Shown one piece after another: positions 44,683 to 56,270 of a stretch of DNA of 64,000 nt. The position numbers and the translations under genes are program-made. The notes beneath the pieces are model-generated. The model was not told the DNA's origin. It saw nothing but the letters and a program-made list of their open reading frames with translations, and ran no database searches. Positions within the stretch are counted from its first letter, which is position 1; every line of letters begins with the position of its first letter. The DNA is taken from positions 38,124,949 to 38,188,948 of the forward strand of contig NC_133774.1 in the NCBI RefSeq assembly GCF_003597395.2, in the 5' to 3' direction. The DNA comes from Chelonoidis abingdonii (lineage: Eukaryota; Chordata; Testudines; Testudinidae).

Positions 44683-45214
44683 AGCTAAATGAACCCAAAG
44701 TTATGGAGACAGATATGAGTCAAAGAAGCCAGCAGAGTATCAGAAACCTAGAAAAATCTCTGACTGGATGGGCTCAGGCATTTGGTCACAAGCTGAGGTG
44801 GTTCAAAAGTTTTGGATTATTTTAAAGCAGAATTTTTTTTATTGTATCTTTAAATAAACACAGCAGGCAGCAAATATTTGGCCACACACTTCTGAAACCT
44901 CAAAACATGTTCAGATTTTGGCAGACTAATTTCAGCTTTTCAATTAAAAAAGCCACAACAAATTTTGAAGGAAAGCAGACATTGTCTCTGATTTTTTTTC
45001 TGCTTTTTAAACCCCCCCCCCAGTTTTTGATCCAAAATAAGTTTTGACGGAAAATATTTGTCCAACCCTTTTAATGAGCTTTAGTTCCTTTTAGTACTAG
45101 CTGATGCTGAGAACCAGTGGTACCTTGTAAAGATGACCTGAAAAGAAGTTCTCTCAAAACTGGGTTTGTGCCGAGATGCAGAAGGTTTTTAAATGTTTAT
45201 TTTTCCCAGAGCTA
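44683..45214. other. Intergenic, AT-rich
   Basis: Unique or old-repeat sequence; 44820-45070 shares T/A-rich words with 38880-39020. C run at about 45013-45021. No gene. Confidence 0.35.
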
Positions 45215-45356
45215 CCTGGGGCGGGGGAAACGGGGAAGTGGGGCAATTTGCTCTCTAACAAATATGCATTAGTTAGTAGTTCACACGAGAATATAGTATT
45301 CTATAGTATTGCAACATTTTTTTATGGAAGGGGCCCCTGAAATTGCCAAATTTAGC
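45215..45356. mobile_element. hAT-family fragment (GGGGCAATTTGC)
   Basis: CTACCTGGGGCGGGGGAAAC and AAGTGGGGCAATTTGCTCTC at the left, GGAAGGGGCCCCTGAAATTG and AATTTAGCCCTG at the right, with AT-rich GAATATAGTATTCTATAGTA between. This corresponds to the family at 43054 and 59858 but is decayed; no target duplication seen. Confidence 0.6.
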
Positions 45357-45485
45357 CCTGAATAACTTCTTCAGACTAACCCCTTTGAAAGGGCAATGGG
45401 TGCTACGCACTAGCAGATATAAACCCCAAGTGACTGAAACCAGTTTGAGATGGGGAAGAGCCAGTTTGAGGCCCCTCCAGATATG

Positions 45486-45820
45486 CAGGGGTGGCTCCAG
45501 GCCCCAGCACGCCAAGCACATTCTTGGGGTGGCATGCCGTGGGGGGCGCTCTGCCAGTTGCCGGGAGGGCGGCAGGCAGGCAGCCTTCGGCAGCATGCCT
45601 GTGGAGAGTCCACTGGTCCTGCGGCTCTGGTGGACCTCCCGCAGGCGTGCCTGTGGAGGGTCTGCTGGTCCCACGGCTTCGGTGGAACCGCAGGACCAGA
45701 GGACCGTCCGCAGGCACACCTGCGGGAGGTCCACCACAGCCGCAGGACCGGCGACCAGCAGATCACCCCCAGCGGCATGCCGCCGTGCTTGGGGCGGCGA
45801 AATGTCTAGAGTCGCTCCTG
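45486..45820. mobile_element. hAT-like element, 8-bp TSD CAGATATG
   Basis: Ends CAGGGGTGGCTCCAGGC and GTCTAGAGTCGCTCCTG; CAGATATG is exact on both sides (45478-45485, 45821-45828). The interior is a GC-rich near-palindrome built from GCAGGCGTGCCTG, GTCCACTGGTCCTGCGG and GGTCCGCCA-like units, with GCACGCCAAGCACATTCTTG / CCGTGCTTGGGGCGGC complements. The 104-234-codon frames across it on both strands follow from this palindromic GC-rich structure. Confidence 0.92.
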
Positions 45821-45828
45821 CAGATATG

Positions 45829-46715
45829 CACAAAAAAACATTAGGAAATAATTTGGTAAAATATTGGGGGCTTTGCTGTGGCTGTATCTTGGGAATCCTT
45901 TGCTTAAATAATCCCCAAATTTGGACCACTAACACTACCCAGCATCCCCCTGAGGCACAGAAAGGATTTGAGAGCACTTAGAATAGTCCATCTTTAAACA
46001 AAGTGATCCTTAACCTTAACTATAGTAAAGCTAGAGTTCTGCTATGATAAAAATTATGAAACGGGCCTGCTATCAGGATTAGAAGTGTTAAAACTAGGGA
46101 AGAGAAGACCTGAAGAGATGCAGCAGGATGATTGATTTATTTTCCTTAAGTTTCAACCAATTTATTTTTGTTGTATATAGTTCTAAATTTGATTTTAGAG
46201 CAGATTAATTTATGATTGGATACTTATATTTGAGGAATGAAGATCAGCACTCTGGATCTGAATAGTTAAGACTTGAATGGATGATATCCAAAACTATTCT
46301 GAACAGAGAAAGTATCACATCCCTCCTAGAGGCACGTCCAAGCTACATAGATCAGATTCACGGGCTGGCTCTTACAAAGTACTAAGTGCACTTAGATTTC
46401 ATTAACTTAAGTGGGAGTTGAGGTCAGTCAAAAGATTAGGACCCAAAGGAGAAGCTAAATTTGGTGGGATCTGGGGATTTTGTATGGACCCCTCTCCAAT
46501 CCTCGCTGATCTAAAGTTATTTACTGGACTGATATCCTTGTGGGCATTGTATCTGCAATTTACTAGTCAATGATAAAAACAAACCCAATTTTGCATTCTT
46601 CTGCTGTTCTTCATCAAGTTTGACCATGCATGTCTTCCTACCCAAGAGACCTGCCTATGAAAATAGATGGTGATCCAGACTTGGCCTGAGAAAAACTACT
46701 GAAACCTGGTCCTAC
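45829..46715. other. Intergenic, unique
   Basis: No recognised repeat or gene. Confidence 0.4.
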
Positions 46716-47607
46716 TAGGGATGTAAAAGTTTAACCAGTTAACTGATAAGCTTATCAGTTCCAGTTAATGATTAAACTCTGTTGCCCGCCAAGTGCTGCG
46801 ATCCAGCTGCTGCCCTGCACGTGCCTAGGGCTCTGCTACTGGCCCACGCACAGGGTCCTGGCTCTCGGTCCTGCACCTGAGGCTCTGCTGCCGGCCCACG
46901 CACAGGGTCCTAGCTGTCGGCCCCGCACCTGAGGCTCTGCTGCCGGCCCATGCACAGGGTCCCAGCTGTTGGCCCCGCACCCAGGGCTCTGCTGCCAGCC
47001 CATGCACAGGGTCCCAGCTGTCAGCCCCACATCCGGGGCTCTGCTGCCATCCCATATACAGGGTCCCAGCTGTCAGCCCCACACCCGGGGCTCTGCTGCC
47101 ATCCCATGCACAGGGTCCCAGCTGTCAGCCCCGCACCCGGGGCTCTGCTGCCAGCCCATGCACAGGGTCCCAGCTATTGGCCCCGCACCTGGGCCTCTGC
47201 TGCCGGCCCATGCACAGGGTCCCAGCTGTCGGCCCTGCACCCAGGACTCTGCTGCCGGCCCATGCACAGGGTCGCAGCTATTGGCCCCGCACCCGGGGCT
47301 CTGCTGCCAGCCCATACACAGAGTCCTAGCTAACGGCCCCGCACCCAAATGCCAGGCACTGGTGGCAGCAGAGCCCTAGGTGCAGGGCCAGTAGGTGGGA
47401 CCCCGGACATGCGGGGGGGAGCAGCTGGGACCCCAGGCACATGGGAGAGGGTGGCTGTGGGGATCCTGGGCATGCAGAGGGGACAGCAGAGCCCTGTGTA
47501 AAACATGGGGAGCTGCATCACCCCCACACCCCTAGTTCCCCCATTTAACCAATTGAATTTCAATAGGTTAAATGGTTACTTTTTTTTTACCTGCTATTTA
47601 CATCCTA
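46716..47607. mobile_element. Inverted-repeat element carrying a minisatellite
   Basis: Ends TAGGGATGTAAAAGTTTAACC and (right) ATTTACATCCTA are inverted, with AACCAGTTAACTG and TTAACCAATTGAATTTC just inside them. GTCCTAC and GTCCTAG lie directly outside, a probable 7-bp or decayed longer duplication. Between the AT-rich ends is a GC-rich core with a regular 52-bp array and diverged units to 47500. No transposase frame. Confidence 0.75.
46829..47347 (+). repeat. 52-bp tandem array, about 10 units
   Basis: The unit GGCTCTGCTGCCGGCCCATG then CACAGGGTCCCAGCTGTCGG then CCCCGCACCC begins at 46829, 46881, 46933, 46985, 47037, 47089, 47141, about 47193, 47245 and 47297, with no length variation. Because 52 is not a multiple of 3, every unit is read in all frames in turn; the lack of stops explains the 127- and 136-codon frames. 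These are not genes. No unique spacers exist, so it is not a CRISPR array. Confidence 0.97.
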
Positions 47608-48288
47608 GTCCTAGCATAGCTTTATAACTTGCTAAAAAATTTTCTTGTCCTACTCTATTTGAAGGTAAAAGCCACACTGCTTAAATTGCCTGAGAACAAA
47701 ACTGCTGCGATAAAATTCTGCCAGACATCAAACTCTTATTGGATGGGGAGAGAAAGAAAATGCCAGTCAACTAAAGAGACTAATAAAACTGTGGCTGAGC
47801 AACATATGGATTCAATACATCCTGCAACGGAATATTTGCAGTCTCCAGGACTGAACAGCTGTTAGCAAAATCGTAATTCTGCAAAGAAATAATTTAAAAA
47901 AATGTTAGAAATCTGTTCTGGCACCAGCAAAGTGTTACAGTCTATGGGTCTAAATAAATACATTAACTGCTGTGCTTTAATTTTGCAGTGAATATTCATT
48001 CAAGGTTTGGAAATTTACATAATTTGAACATCATTTGGAGCCAACCCTTCGAAGTCCTGAGACCCAGAAGGATTGAACACAATACCCACTGCATGTGTGT
48101 ACTAATGCTGTGTAAAGTTCAGTAGCCAACTCATCCAATCGGGCTTGGCTAGGCTGTTTCCTGTGGGGGGCCAGGTGTGGATTTGCTCTTCCAGCAAACA
48201 TACAATAGAGGCCTCTGGAATCAAGCAGGAAATCTCACCCTAACACACAGTTTTGTAATCAAAGGGCTAGAGAGCCTGGCCCAGATCT
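47608..48288. other. Intergenic, unique
   Basis: No recognised feature. Confidence 0.4.
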
Positions 48289-48873
48289 GTGCCGGTTGTG
48301 CATGACCCAGGGACTCCCCTTCAGAACTGCCTGGTATGCAAGGCACTATGGAGTGTTGCAAGTGCAGCAGGGCTGACAACCTGGCCCCTAGGTGCTATTC
48401 CTAGCTCATCCAGTCTTCTGCCACCTAAATTCAAGGGCTCCAGTCTGTTTCTGAGAGTGGGAGGGGAGTATAAATCCATAAATCCTGACAAGATAGCCAC
48501 CAGAGGGGAATCAGGTCCACACACTGTGTGCTGTCTCTATGGTTTCACAGAAGGCCTTCTACTGGCTCTGAAAATTGAGTTCCAGAGATCTAGGGCACAA
48601 AGGCGCGTGGCAAGGAGAGAGCCACTTTCTGCTCCATCAGCTTATCCTCCCCATCTCACCCCAATTGCACAGTCCAAACTACCACAGGTTTGTCAGGATA
48701 ATATGAACGGTTTACTCCGAAGTGCTGTGGGTCATGGTAGCATAGGCTTCTGGGCAAGAAGCTATTCTCCATCGAATGTGGGAGGTAGACAGAAACAGCC
48801 AGGAAAAAAAACCTGGAAAAAGCTCCAGCTTAGGCCCTGCTTGAATTTTACTCAGTGGTTAGTTCAGTTTTAA
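48289..48873 (+). other. 194-codon open frame, unrecognised
   Basis: The longest open frame in the window that is not made of tandem repeats, palindromic repeat or N. The product starts MPVVHDPGTPLQNC and is slightly basic in its second half (RSRAQRRVARR). I see no signal peptide, membrane segment, domain or repeat, no strong Kozak context, and no matching splice structure. It may be chance or part of an unrecognised element; I do not call it a gene. Confidence 0.2.
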
Positions 48874-49383
48874 TTTTAGCCAAGCTGCTTCAACCCCTCT
48901 GTCTTAGAGATAATCAGGGCTTTAACCTCCTTCTTTATTATCCTTTGTTTAGGCTGGTTTATTGGCATTTGAAAGACAATGACAAAGTTAGAGTTCACTG
49001 AATTATATTGGTTTTTTTCTTCCAGTGAAGCAAGGGCAGTGTAGACTAATCCTAGGCCTTGGGGTAATAGCTCCCTGCTTTATTTATTAGAGGGTAGCTG
49101 ATAGGAAGTCCTTTGTTAGAGATCTTGGACTCTGGACCTCGCATCCTGCCTTGATTCACCAGTCTAGATTGGGTGGCCTTCCCAACATTCTGAAAAACTC
49201 ACCTCTTCTTTCAGGCTTTGCCTAGGGTGGGAGAAGTGAGGATGCTCAGCAACTCTGAGCACCAGCCTCTTTAATAGATGTATATTCTCTACCTCTACTA
49301 TTGAAAAATTTAACTTTTACTGATTACCAAATCTTCTGACCTTGTACTCCCCCGATCCCATCTTGCTCAGGACTTCAGAAGCT
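48874..49383. other. Intergenic, unique
   Basis: No recognised feature. Confidence 0.4.
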
Positions 49384-49479
49384 AAATTCTGCTCTCAGTT
49401 GAACCAGAGTGAATCCAGAGCAACTGCATTACTTCAGTAAAGCTGCTCCAGATTTACAGGAGTGTGCCAGAGTAGAATC
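49384..49479. repeat. Palindromic repeat (GATTCTGCTC family)
   Basis: Arms AAATTCTGCTCTCAGTTGAA and AGTGTGCCAGAGTAGAATCC around GCATTACTTCAGTAAAGC and TGCTCCAGATTTACAGG. Second copy of the family at 35111-35217. Confidence 0.7.
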
Positions 49480-49649
49480 CATCCCAACTGTGGTTTGCTA
49501 TATAGTTCCAAGCTTGTATGGCTTGTAATCACCTCTTACTTTGGGGACCATTTGAGACTTCTCTATCACTGCCTCTCAGGGTTTCAGTGTAAGGGAGCAA
49601 TGCTCCAGTTGAGGTGAGCATGGGCCAGGTAATGGGATGAAATTAAATA

Positions 49650-49855
49650 AGGGACATTTAAGCAGTGTGGCCCTAATCCTGAAAAGGATCATACCAGAAT
49701 CACTTCCTGGCAGGAAGGTCTCTTAGGCTATGGAATAATCTCCCCAGGGTAGTGACAGAAGTCTCATCTGTTGGGACATTTAAAAAGAGGCTAGACTAAA
49801 CATTGGAAGATGTGGTATAGGAAACATTCTTGCATGGGGAATATACAGCATGACA
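49650..49855 (+). mobile_element. CR1 LINE fragment
   Basis: GGTCTCTTAGGCTATGGAAT, AATCTCCCCAGGGTAGTGAC, CATCTGTTGGGACATTTAAA, AAGAGGCTAGACTAAACATT, GGTATAGGAAACATTCTTGC: the region spanning the ORF2 end and 3' untranslated start of a CR1 subfamily. The true 3' tail is missing. Confidence 0.8.
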
Positions 49856-51496
49856 AAACAGGTCTTCTCCATCTCTCATGTCTACACTACAAGTACAATA
49901 TTAGCATATCCTTAATGACATGCCAGGTTTCGCTTTTGAGGTGTTATAATAAAACAGAAATCTGAATGTTTTAAACAAAAGGCTAATGATACAGCCATTG
50001 CAACCATATTCTGTTGCATTTATATTGGCAGATCCTGTTTTTCATGCATCAACATGCTTGAACGTTAATTCTTGGCACACCTATAGCTGTTTTTGGAGGG
50101 TTTTTGTGTGTGTGTGTGTGTGTGTGTTTTTAAATCACACAAGGTCAATGATTCAAATAAGAGCCAAAATAAATGTGAGTTTCATTTCTGGCAGCTATGC
50201 AAGTTTTAAGATGCACTTCAGCAGATTTCTGCCTGGAACATCTGCCTTGAGCTAGCAATTCATTGAGTAAGATTGTCACCCTTCCGAACGGAATTCCTGT
50301 TTCCTTTCCTTTTACATACGTAGAGGCTGCTTATCAGCCCATCTAGAGGGACACAAAGGTCTGTGTGATTAAAATAAAAAAGCTGTCACTTATATCCGTG
50401 AGCCTCAGCAGAAAGGAAATTCACTTTAGTATGCACTAAAATGCATTGAAACTGAACAATAGCCACCCCACAGCTGGGTTTCAAAGATCTGACAAGAACA
50501 ACACTAAATACATTTTTATCTCATACAAGACTGATCTAAAATATGGAGTGCTTGATTAAAAGTGACCAAAACAGGCTAATTTACCTAGAGGTATAAAAGT
50601 GGGAGAAGAATCAGTCCCAATGCATTTTTTTTGTACTTGTCAAACTTACTGGAATTATTCTCAAATATTAGCTGATTGATAAATAACTGATCCCTGTAAG
50701 TTTTGAAGGGGGTTAACTTTCCTTTCATTTATATCAGAATTAGGAGTTTAATAGATTTTTCAAAAATCTCTTAAATCTTGTCCCAATTATGCGCCATTTG
50801 ATTTAATACTTGGGTTGGGACACTGTTACATTTAAAATGTTATCTGCATAAATGATTGTTCATCCTCTCTCTCTCTCTCTCTCTCGACTAATATACAAAT
50901 CCATAAACCTTCTTTTACAATATTAATGCCCCTAAAGAAATTAATCACCTTTCCCAGGTGTTTCAGAAATGATCTTGCTATGGGTGAGTTCTAAAATAGT
51001 CATACTTGCTTAGTAACAGTCAGTATGATCTAAGTGCTTTTCATTTTTGCCACCTGGGATCTTCCTGTTTACTTTTAGTTCCCACACTATTCTTTTTTTT
51101 CTTCTACAAGAAGAAATCCAGTTGGCTAAAAGCTAGGGCTACCCATCATCAGTGACTAATATGCTAATGCAGAGGATCTTATGCTGTCTGAAGGACAATG
51201 GGCAAGTAATAAGCACTCAGGATACTGCTGAAGCTGACTTTCCAAATAGAGAAGCTTCCAAAAGAGAAAGCTGAGAACCTCTTCACAACACCAAAACCCT
51301 GCCCCCATCTCATTCACAGTCTGCTGGAACTTCCTCAGGCCTTTCAGTAAATGCAATTATTTCTTAACAGCATTGTAAATGCTCCAGGTGGGAATGTCTA
51401 AGAAAAATTGTACAATATACTGCCTTTGTAGGCTGACAGAGTTAACCCATATCACCATGAGGGAATTCTTCTCATAAAAATATGGAGATCTATGTG
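49856..51496. other. Intergenic with two microsatellites
   Basis: A GT repeat of about 11 units lies at 50105-50127 and a CT repeat of about 10 units at 50864-50884. CATGTCTACACTACAAGTAC at 49878 is a lone MITE-end-like motif. Otherwise unique, no gene. Confidence 0.6.
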
Positions 51497-51996
51497 CATG
51501 TCTACACCAAAATGTAAGCCCAGACTTAAGCCTACTCCTCCCCCCACTTGCATTTACACTGCAATTGCACTGCCCCAAGGCTCAGACCCAGGGTAAACAC
51601 TCAACTTGTGGGCAGTGAGTATTGCAGGCCAGGGGAAGCTAAACCTCCCCAGACAACCAGGCATGGCCCCACCCACACTCCACCCTGAGGCCCCCTGCTG
51701 CTCTTCCCTAGTGGTCCCAGCTCAGGCTGCTGCTCTTCCCCGAAGTGGGTGGTGCCCTGGGGCTGGAGCTAGGATGGGCTAACCAGTGCACTGGGCAGGC
51801 CGGGTGACTCAGGACGGCTGAGGCTGGGCTCCTCTGGCCACAGTGGGGGTCTCAGAGCTCCAGCAGAGGGTGGGGACTAGTCTCACTCAATGGGCCATTT
51901 ACATGCTGCCTATCGCTCCAGTCCAGGGTTCCTTAACACAGGTCAGTTGACTCAAGTCCACTAAACCTATGCTTACACTGACATGTAGACATACCC
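51497..51996. mobile_element. Harbinger-like MITE with GC-rich insertion
   Basis: Left GCATGTCTACACC...ATGTAAGCCCAG and right ATGCTTACACTGACATGTAG-ACATACCC are imperfect inverted ends (ATGTCTACA / TGTAGACAT plus GTAAGC / GCTTAC). The GC-rich block at about 51595-51900 (GGCATGGCCCCACCCACACT, CCTGGGGCTGGAGCTAGG) is foreign in composition and probably a separate insertion, though its ends are unclear. Confidence 0.6.
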
Positions 51997-52440
51997 AGAA
52001 CTGTATTTTTAATCCTAAATTAAGATTTTTCTAACCTATACTTGAATCTAGGGATCTGGTGTCCACACTGCAGTGCACAGACCTGAGTCAAAATAACCAT
52101 ATCCCAGAATCCCTAGCACTCCCCTTCCCCAAAATGTGATTGCTCTAGTCCTAGGACCATGGTGCATTGTGGGAAAACTTTACTGCCTACCCTGCACGTT
52201 ACCAGGAAGCAGCTTACTTTGCAAATGGCTTGATCAGTTTGCTTTCCATTGCAAACCCAGGAGACACTCTGATATTGTGCTTGCAGATCAATGATCAGAA
52301 GAGAATGGGTTAATACTGACCTGAGCTGTTGCTGTTTGCAAAATTGGGATGGCTTTGGTTTTCAATAGAGTGGATTGTAGATTGTTGGAATAGAGAGGAC
52401 TAAAGATGTTGTCACATGGAATTGTGGGATACTTCCAAAC
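51997..52440. other. Intergenic, possible old MITE pieces
   Basis: GGTGTCCACACTGCAGTGCA at 52057 and TGCATTGTGGGAAAACTTTA at 52152 are words found in the Harbinger-like families, but no ends can be drawn. Confidence 0.35.
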
Positions 52441-52765
52441 TGGGCCGTCCCTAGATATTCTGGGGCCGTACACAGTCCCTCCATGGACCATGAGGGTGGA
52501 GGGGGCTGGCCCCAGGCCTCCATGGGGGGGAGGCTGGCTTAGGAGGCAAGGGAGAACCTCCCCCCATCACTGGCAGCACGGCTGGGGTCGGGTCCCTGCA
52601 CTTCCCGCTGCCAATGAGTGCAGGCCCAGCCCTGCTGCAGTCCTCAGGGGCGGGGCTGGAGCAAGGCAGGGACAGAAAGAGGCAGGGTGGAGCAGGGGCA
52701 GGGGCTTTGGGGAAGAGGTGGAGTGGGGACAGGGCTGGGGTGGTCCTGGCTCGACTTGAACTCAG
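52441..52765. mobile_element. GC-rich hAT-like fragment
   Basis: Begins TGGGCCGTCCCTAGATATTC and TGGGGCCGTACACAGTCCCT, recalling a turtle hAT-type element starting CAGGGCCGTCCCTAGG. The body is GC-rich with GGGGCAGGGGC-type repeats. No right inverted end or duplication is seen. Frames of 60-117 codons are compositional. Confidence 0.5.
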
Positions 52766-52774
52766 ACCCTCCAG

Positions 52775-52945
52775 CATGCGTTAGTGCAATTGCAATATAG
52801 ACACAAGGGAGCTTAGGCTTGAGCCCGGGTTTACATTAGAGTGTAGTCAGACCCATAGAGAATGTTGGGCTTGAGTGCCTAACACAGGTCAGCTGACTCA
52901 AGTCCCACTAACCCTGGGCTTACAGGGATGTCTACACTGCAATGT
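52775..52945. mobile_element. MITE remnant
   Basis: Contains AACACAGGTCAGCTGACTCA, AGTCCCACTAACCCTGGGCT and TTACAGGGATGTCTACACTG, the same series that closes the element at 51497-51996. Left end ATTGCAATATAGACACAAGG is decayed. Confidence 0.6.
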
Positions 52946-54333
52946 ATGGCTCAGAGGGTTGGTAATGGGATGTTTTTATCATTGCTCAAATCCAACCCAA
53001 GTCACTAGAGACTAGAAGATATCATCTGATGGTTCTTTAGTTGCTTATGTGAACTGAGTTGAGTCCTTTTGCCATGGAGTTTGGCGAAGTGAACTTGGAG
53101 GCAGTGCAGAAGCGCAGGGACTCTCGATGGAAGGCCCCTGTCTCTCTCAGATCTCAGAAGTCCCATATGTATCTAAAGAGGTTTGCAGGTTCTCTGGGCC
53201 AACCATTCTGTCTAATCTGCAGTAGAGAAAAGCTGCCTCCATTGAGGGAACACCTGTAAATCCAAATTTATGAAGTAATCAATCTCTTAGGTAGGGGAAA
53301 AATTAGCTCATAGACCCCAATCCTGTAAACACTTTTAAACATTTGTATAGAACTTTACACACTGAGTCACTCCATTGACTACCCAGGCTTTTTAAAGTTA
53401 AGCACATGCCTTAGTCTTTGCAGCATCATTCCTGGGTATTTTAATATGGTGAATTAAATTCTGAAGACACTAAAAGTTGAATCTATGGGTGTCCAAATGT
53501 ATCGAATACTGTACCTGTTCTTTCACAAATTTATAAGTGCCTTGAGTCATGACAAGGCATGTTTCAAAGGCCAATGAACACACTTAGTGCATTGTGAAGC
53601 ATGAGGCAGCAGCTTTTTTACTTCAACAAACTGAGGTGTGTGATAATGGAGTAAAATAAATGCCTTGATGTGTCTTAATAATGTGGCTATTACATTTTCA
53701 AAACCTGCAAATTAAGAAGTTTATAAGCATAACCTTTCCCCCCATTTCTAGCATGTAGGTTCCATAGTAGAATGATACATGTAAATACACCTGCTTAGAT
53801 GGTCAAGTGATGGTAATTGTGGGAACAAAGCTGTGCCTACAACTTGTAGGCGCAAAAAGAAAGTACAGTTTCTGAAAATCTGGCCTTTGAAAGGTGCCCT
53901 CAAACTAGCAGGGAAGTCTCTTGGGGGCAGGAAGAGGATGGCAGGAGAGTAATGAAAGCACTTATTAGTCATACAGCTGTCACTTCAGCTAGGTCAAATT
54001 TATATTTCTTGAATGCTAATGTTACAAGTAATAGCAGACAAAGCCAGCTTGCAACTCTGCTATGCTTCTACAGGCAGTGTAAAATTGGTGACTATTAGCA
54101 GTAAATTGTAAATTTCACTGTAAATTGTTCAGTGAATTGACAATGTGTTGAAAGCAGCAGGGTTTAATCCAAAAGATAAAAAGATAAGAAAAATGGTGGC
54201 AATTAGTGCTTCAGCTGATGGTCTACCCTTTGAGAAAGTAACAAAAAGTCTTTCCGCAGGAACATTGTAGGACTTTTATTTTTTTGTGAGTAACTTTTAC
54301 TTGTTCCCCACACTGAAGCACAGAACATTTCAC
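52946..54333. other. Intergenic, unique
   Basis: No gene or repeat recognised; frames of 66-74 codons lack features. Confidence 0.4.
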
Positions 54334-54336
54334 TAT

Positions 54337-54630
54337 GGCCACGTCTAGACTATGCGCCGTATCGGCGCATTAAAATCGATTGCTCTGGGATCGATATATC
54401 GCGTCTAATCTAGACGGGATATATCGATCCCTGAGCGCACTTATATCAATTCCGGAACTCCACCAACCCCAACGGAGTTCCGGAATCGACTTGGCGAGCC
54501 GCGGATATCGATCCCGCGCGGTGAAGATGGGCGAGTAAATAAATTTTAGATATTCGACTTCAGCTACGTTATTCACGTAGCTGAAATTGCGTATCTAAAA
54601 TTGATTTTATCCCGTAGTGTAGACCAGCCC
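54337..54630. mobile_element. Harbinger-like palindromic MITE, TSD TAT
   Basis: Ends GGCCACGTCTAGACTA and TAGTGTAGACCAGCCC, flanked by TAT on both sides (54334-54336, 54631-54633). Three internal hairpins: TCGATATATCGCGTCTA / TAGACGGGATATATCGA, TTCCGGAACTCC / GGAGTTCCGGAA, and CTTCAGCTACGT-TATTC-ACGTAGCTGAA at 54558-54584. CpG content is far above the flanks, suggesting a comparatively young copy. Confidence 0.85.
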
Positions 54631-54633
54631 TAT

Positions 54634-56167
54634 GACTAGAGACTAACCTTTTCCCAAATTACCAGGCATCCAGGGGCTGGTAGCATGTGCACAGTGTTCA
54701 TGCAGAACTTTCAAAGGTTTATATTATAACTGAGAAGGAACACAATTATCTATTTTGTGACCTACTGCAAACACAATGTTCATGACTTCCAAGTCCTATT
54801 ATTCATATTAGTGAAAGTTTGCAATTTGCATATCACCTAGAAAATGAACAAGTTATTGTTTGTTAAAGAAAACATGACAAGACCTTTTTAATTGCTACAT
54901 CATTAACCTTGAGCCTATGAAAAAATGAACTGCAATGATCCTAAATGTAAATCAGTAACCAAAGAAGCTTTTGAAGGGCAAAAATAGAACATGTTTATGG
55001 ATGGCATGTGTGCTAGGAATTATATGCTATCATTATACAGAATAACAAACATTTTTCAGCTGAGACCTCATGACATGTTCTATACCTGGAAGACTCAACC
55101 AGTGTGTCTAACAATTACCTCATGATGACAATGCACATCACCACGACAGTCAATATATGCAGCCATAATTACCATTCTTTGCTATTACAGGATTAAAAGG
55201 AAGAAGAGGCTGCACCCCAAAGAACAGTGAGGAAATATATCAGACAGAAGAACAATCTCATGGAAGGCTTGCTCCAGTCTGCCACCTCAGAGAACACTTT
55301 ACATTTCAGTGGACCATTCCTCAGCTCAACTCCAGCCACTTTGCAAAACAAAGCAGCCTTAAATCTAGTTTATCTGGCTCCTTAAGAATGTCTCTTGTAT
55401 AGGAGAAGCTTCTCCTGGCATTCAGCCACAGTAGCAGCACTGTACACCTATATTATCTGCACATTTGGCACTAGTAGAGGAAGTGTGTTCGGGACAAAGG
55501 GGGCATAGTTGAAGCATCTCTAGGTCTTCAAGATCCTTGGCCAATGGAATGACCTTTTGAGCACCCTGGAAAGCTGATATAAAGCTAGAACAGCCTAACA
55601 GCAGCTCTAACTTGTACCAGGGACCTTGGCTGGCATAAATCAGTCCAAGGATCTGGGAGCAGCTCAAGTAGGTTAAAGCCACCTTTGCCCCCTCCCACAT
55701 GATCTACATTCTTGTTCCAAAATATTGGCAGATCTATCCCATACATAAAAGCCAACATCATGCAAATCAGTCCAGCAGACTTGCACCCACCCAGACTATC
55801 AGCAAATATTTTCTCATTCCAAATGCTTACCAGACGTGAAAAACAATGAAAAGTAGACAACTTCAGGATTGGAATAGAAATAAAAATCCCACACTTTGCT
55901 GCGGGAGATGCTATAGTGATCATTAGTCATAATTTTATCCTGTTTAACTGGGTTATTACTATTATTTTATTCCATTATTTTTCCAGAGACTCTCTAGAAT
56001 CATGGCTGATGTCAGGTATTGTTTCCATTGTTGGTTTTATAACATATTGCCCTGAGTGTCATATTGACCCTTTATATGCAATGAAAATAATCATAAAAAA
56101 AAAAACGTGGAGAAAGGATCTGCCCACTATAACAAACAAACAACATGCTTTTGGACTACCAATAACA
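54634..56167. other. Intergenic, unique
   Basis: No gene or repeat recognised. Minus frames of 92 and 112 codons at 55422-55923 have no domain features. Confidence 0.4.
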
Positions 56168-56270
56168 TTTATATGGTACCTTTCATCCAGGGATCCCAAA
56201 TTGCAGAAGTATTGCACACAGATTACAACGGCTATACATTTGTTAGGGCACCTTGAAGAAAAGCAAATGA
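56168..56270 (-). repeat. MIR/CORE-SINE-like fragment
   Basis: TTTATATGGTACCTTTCATC and CAGGGATCCCAAATTGCAGA correspond to the reverse of an old SINE 3' part (family phrase: CACCTTTCATCCAAGGATCTCAAAGC). Short and diverged. Confidence 0.45.

Noticed and set aside
45273..45981. 234- and 212-codon frames on both strands
   Set aside because: They lie over the GC-rich palindromic element at 45486-45820; mirrored long frames on both strands are expected there.
46829..47347. CRISPR-like direct repeats
   Set aside because: Units are contiguous with no unique spacers, and the window is eukaryotic.
46950..47379. Overlapping 127- and 136-codon frames
   Set aside because: Produced by the 52-bp tandem unit, which lacks stop codons in several frames; the proteins are repeats of the same HRVPAVGPAPRALLPA-type phrase.
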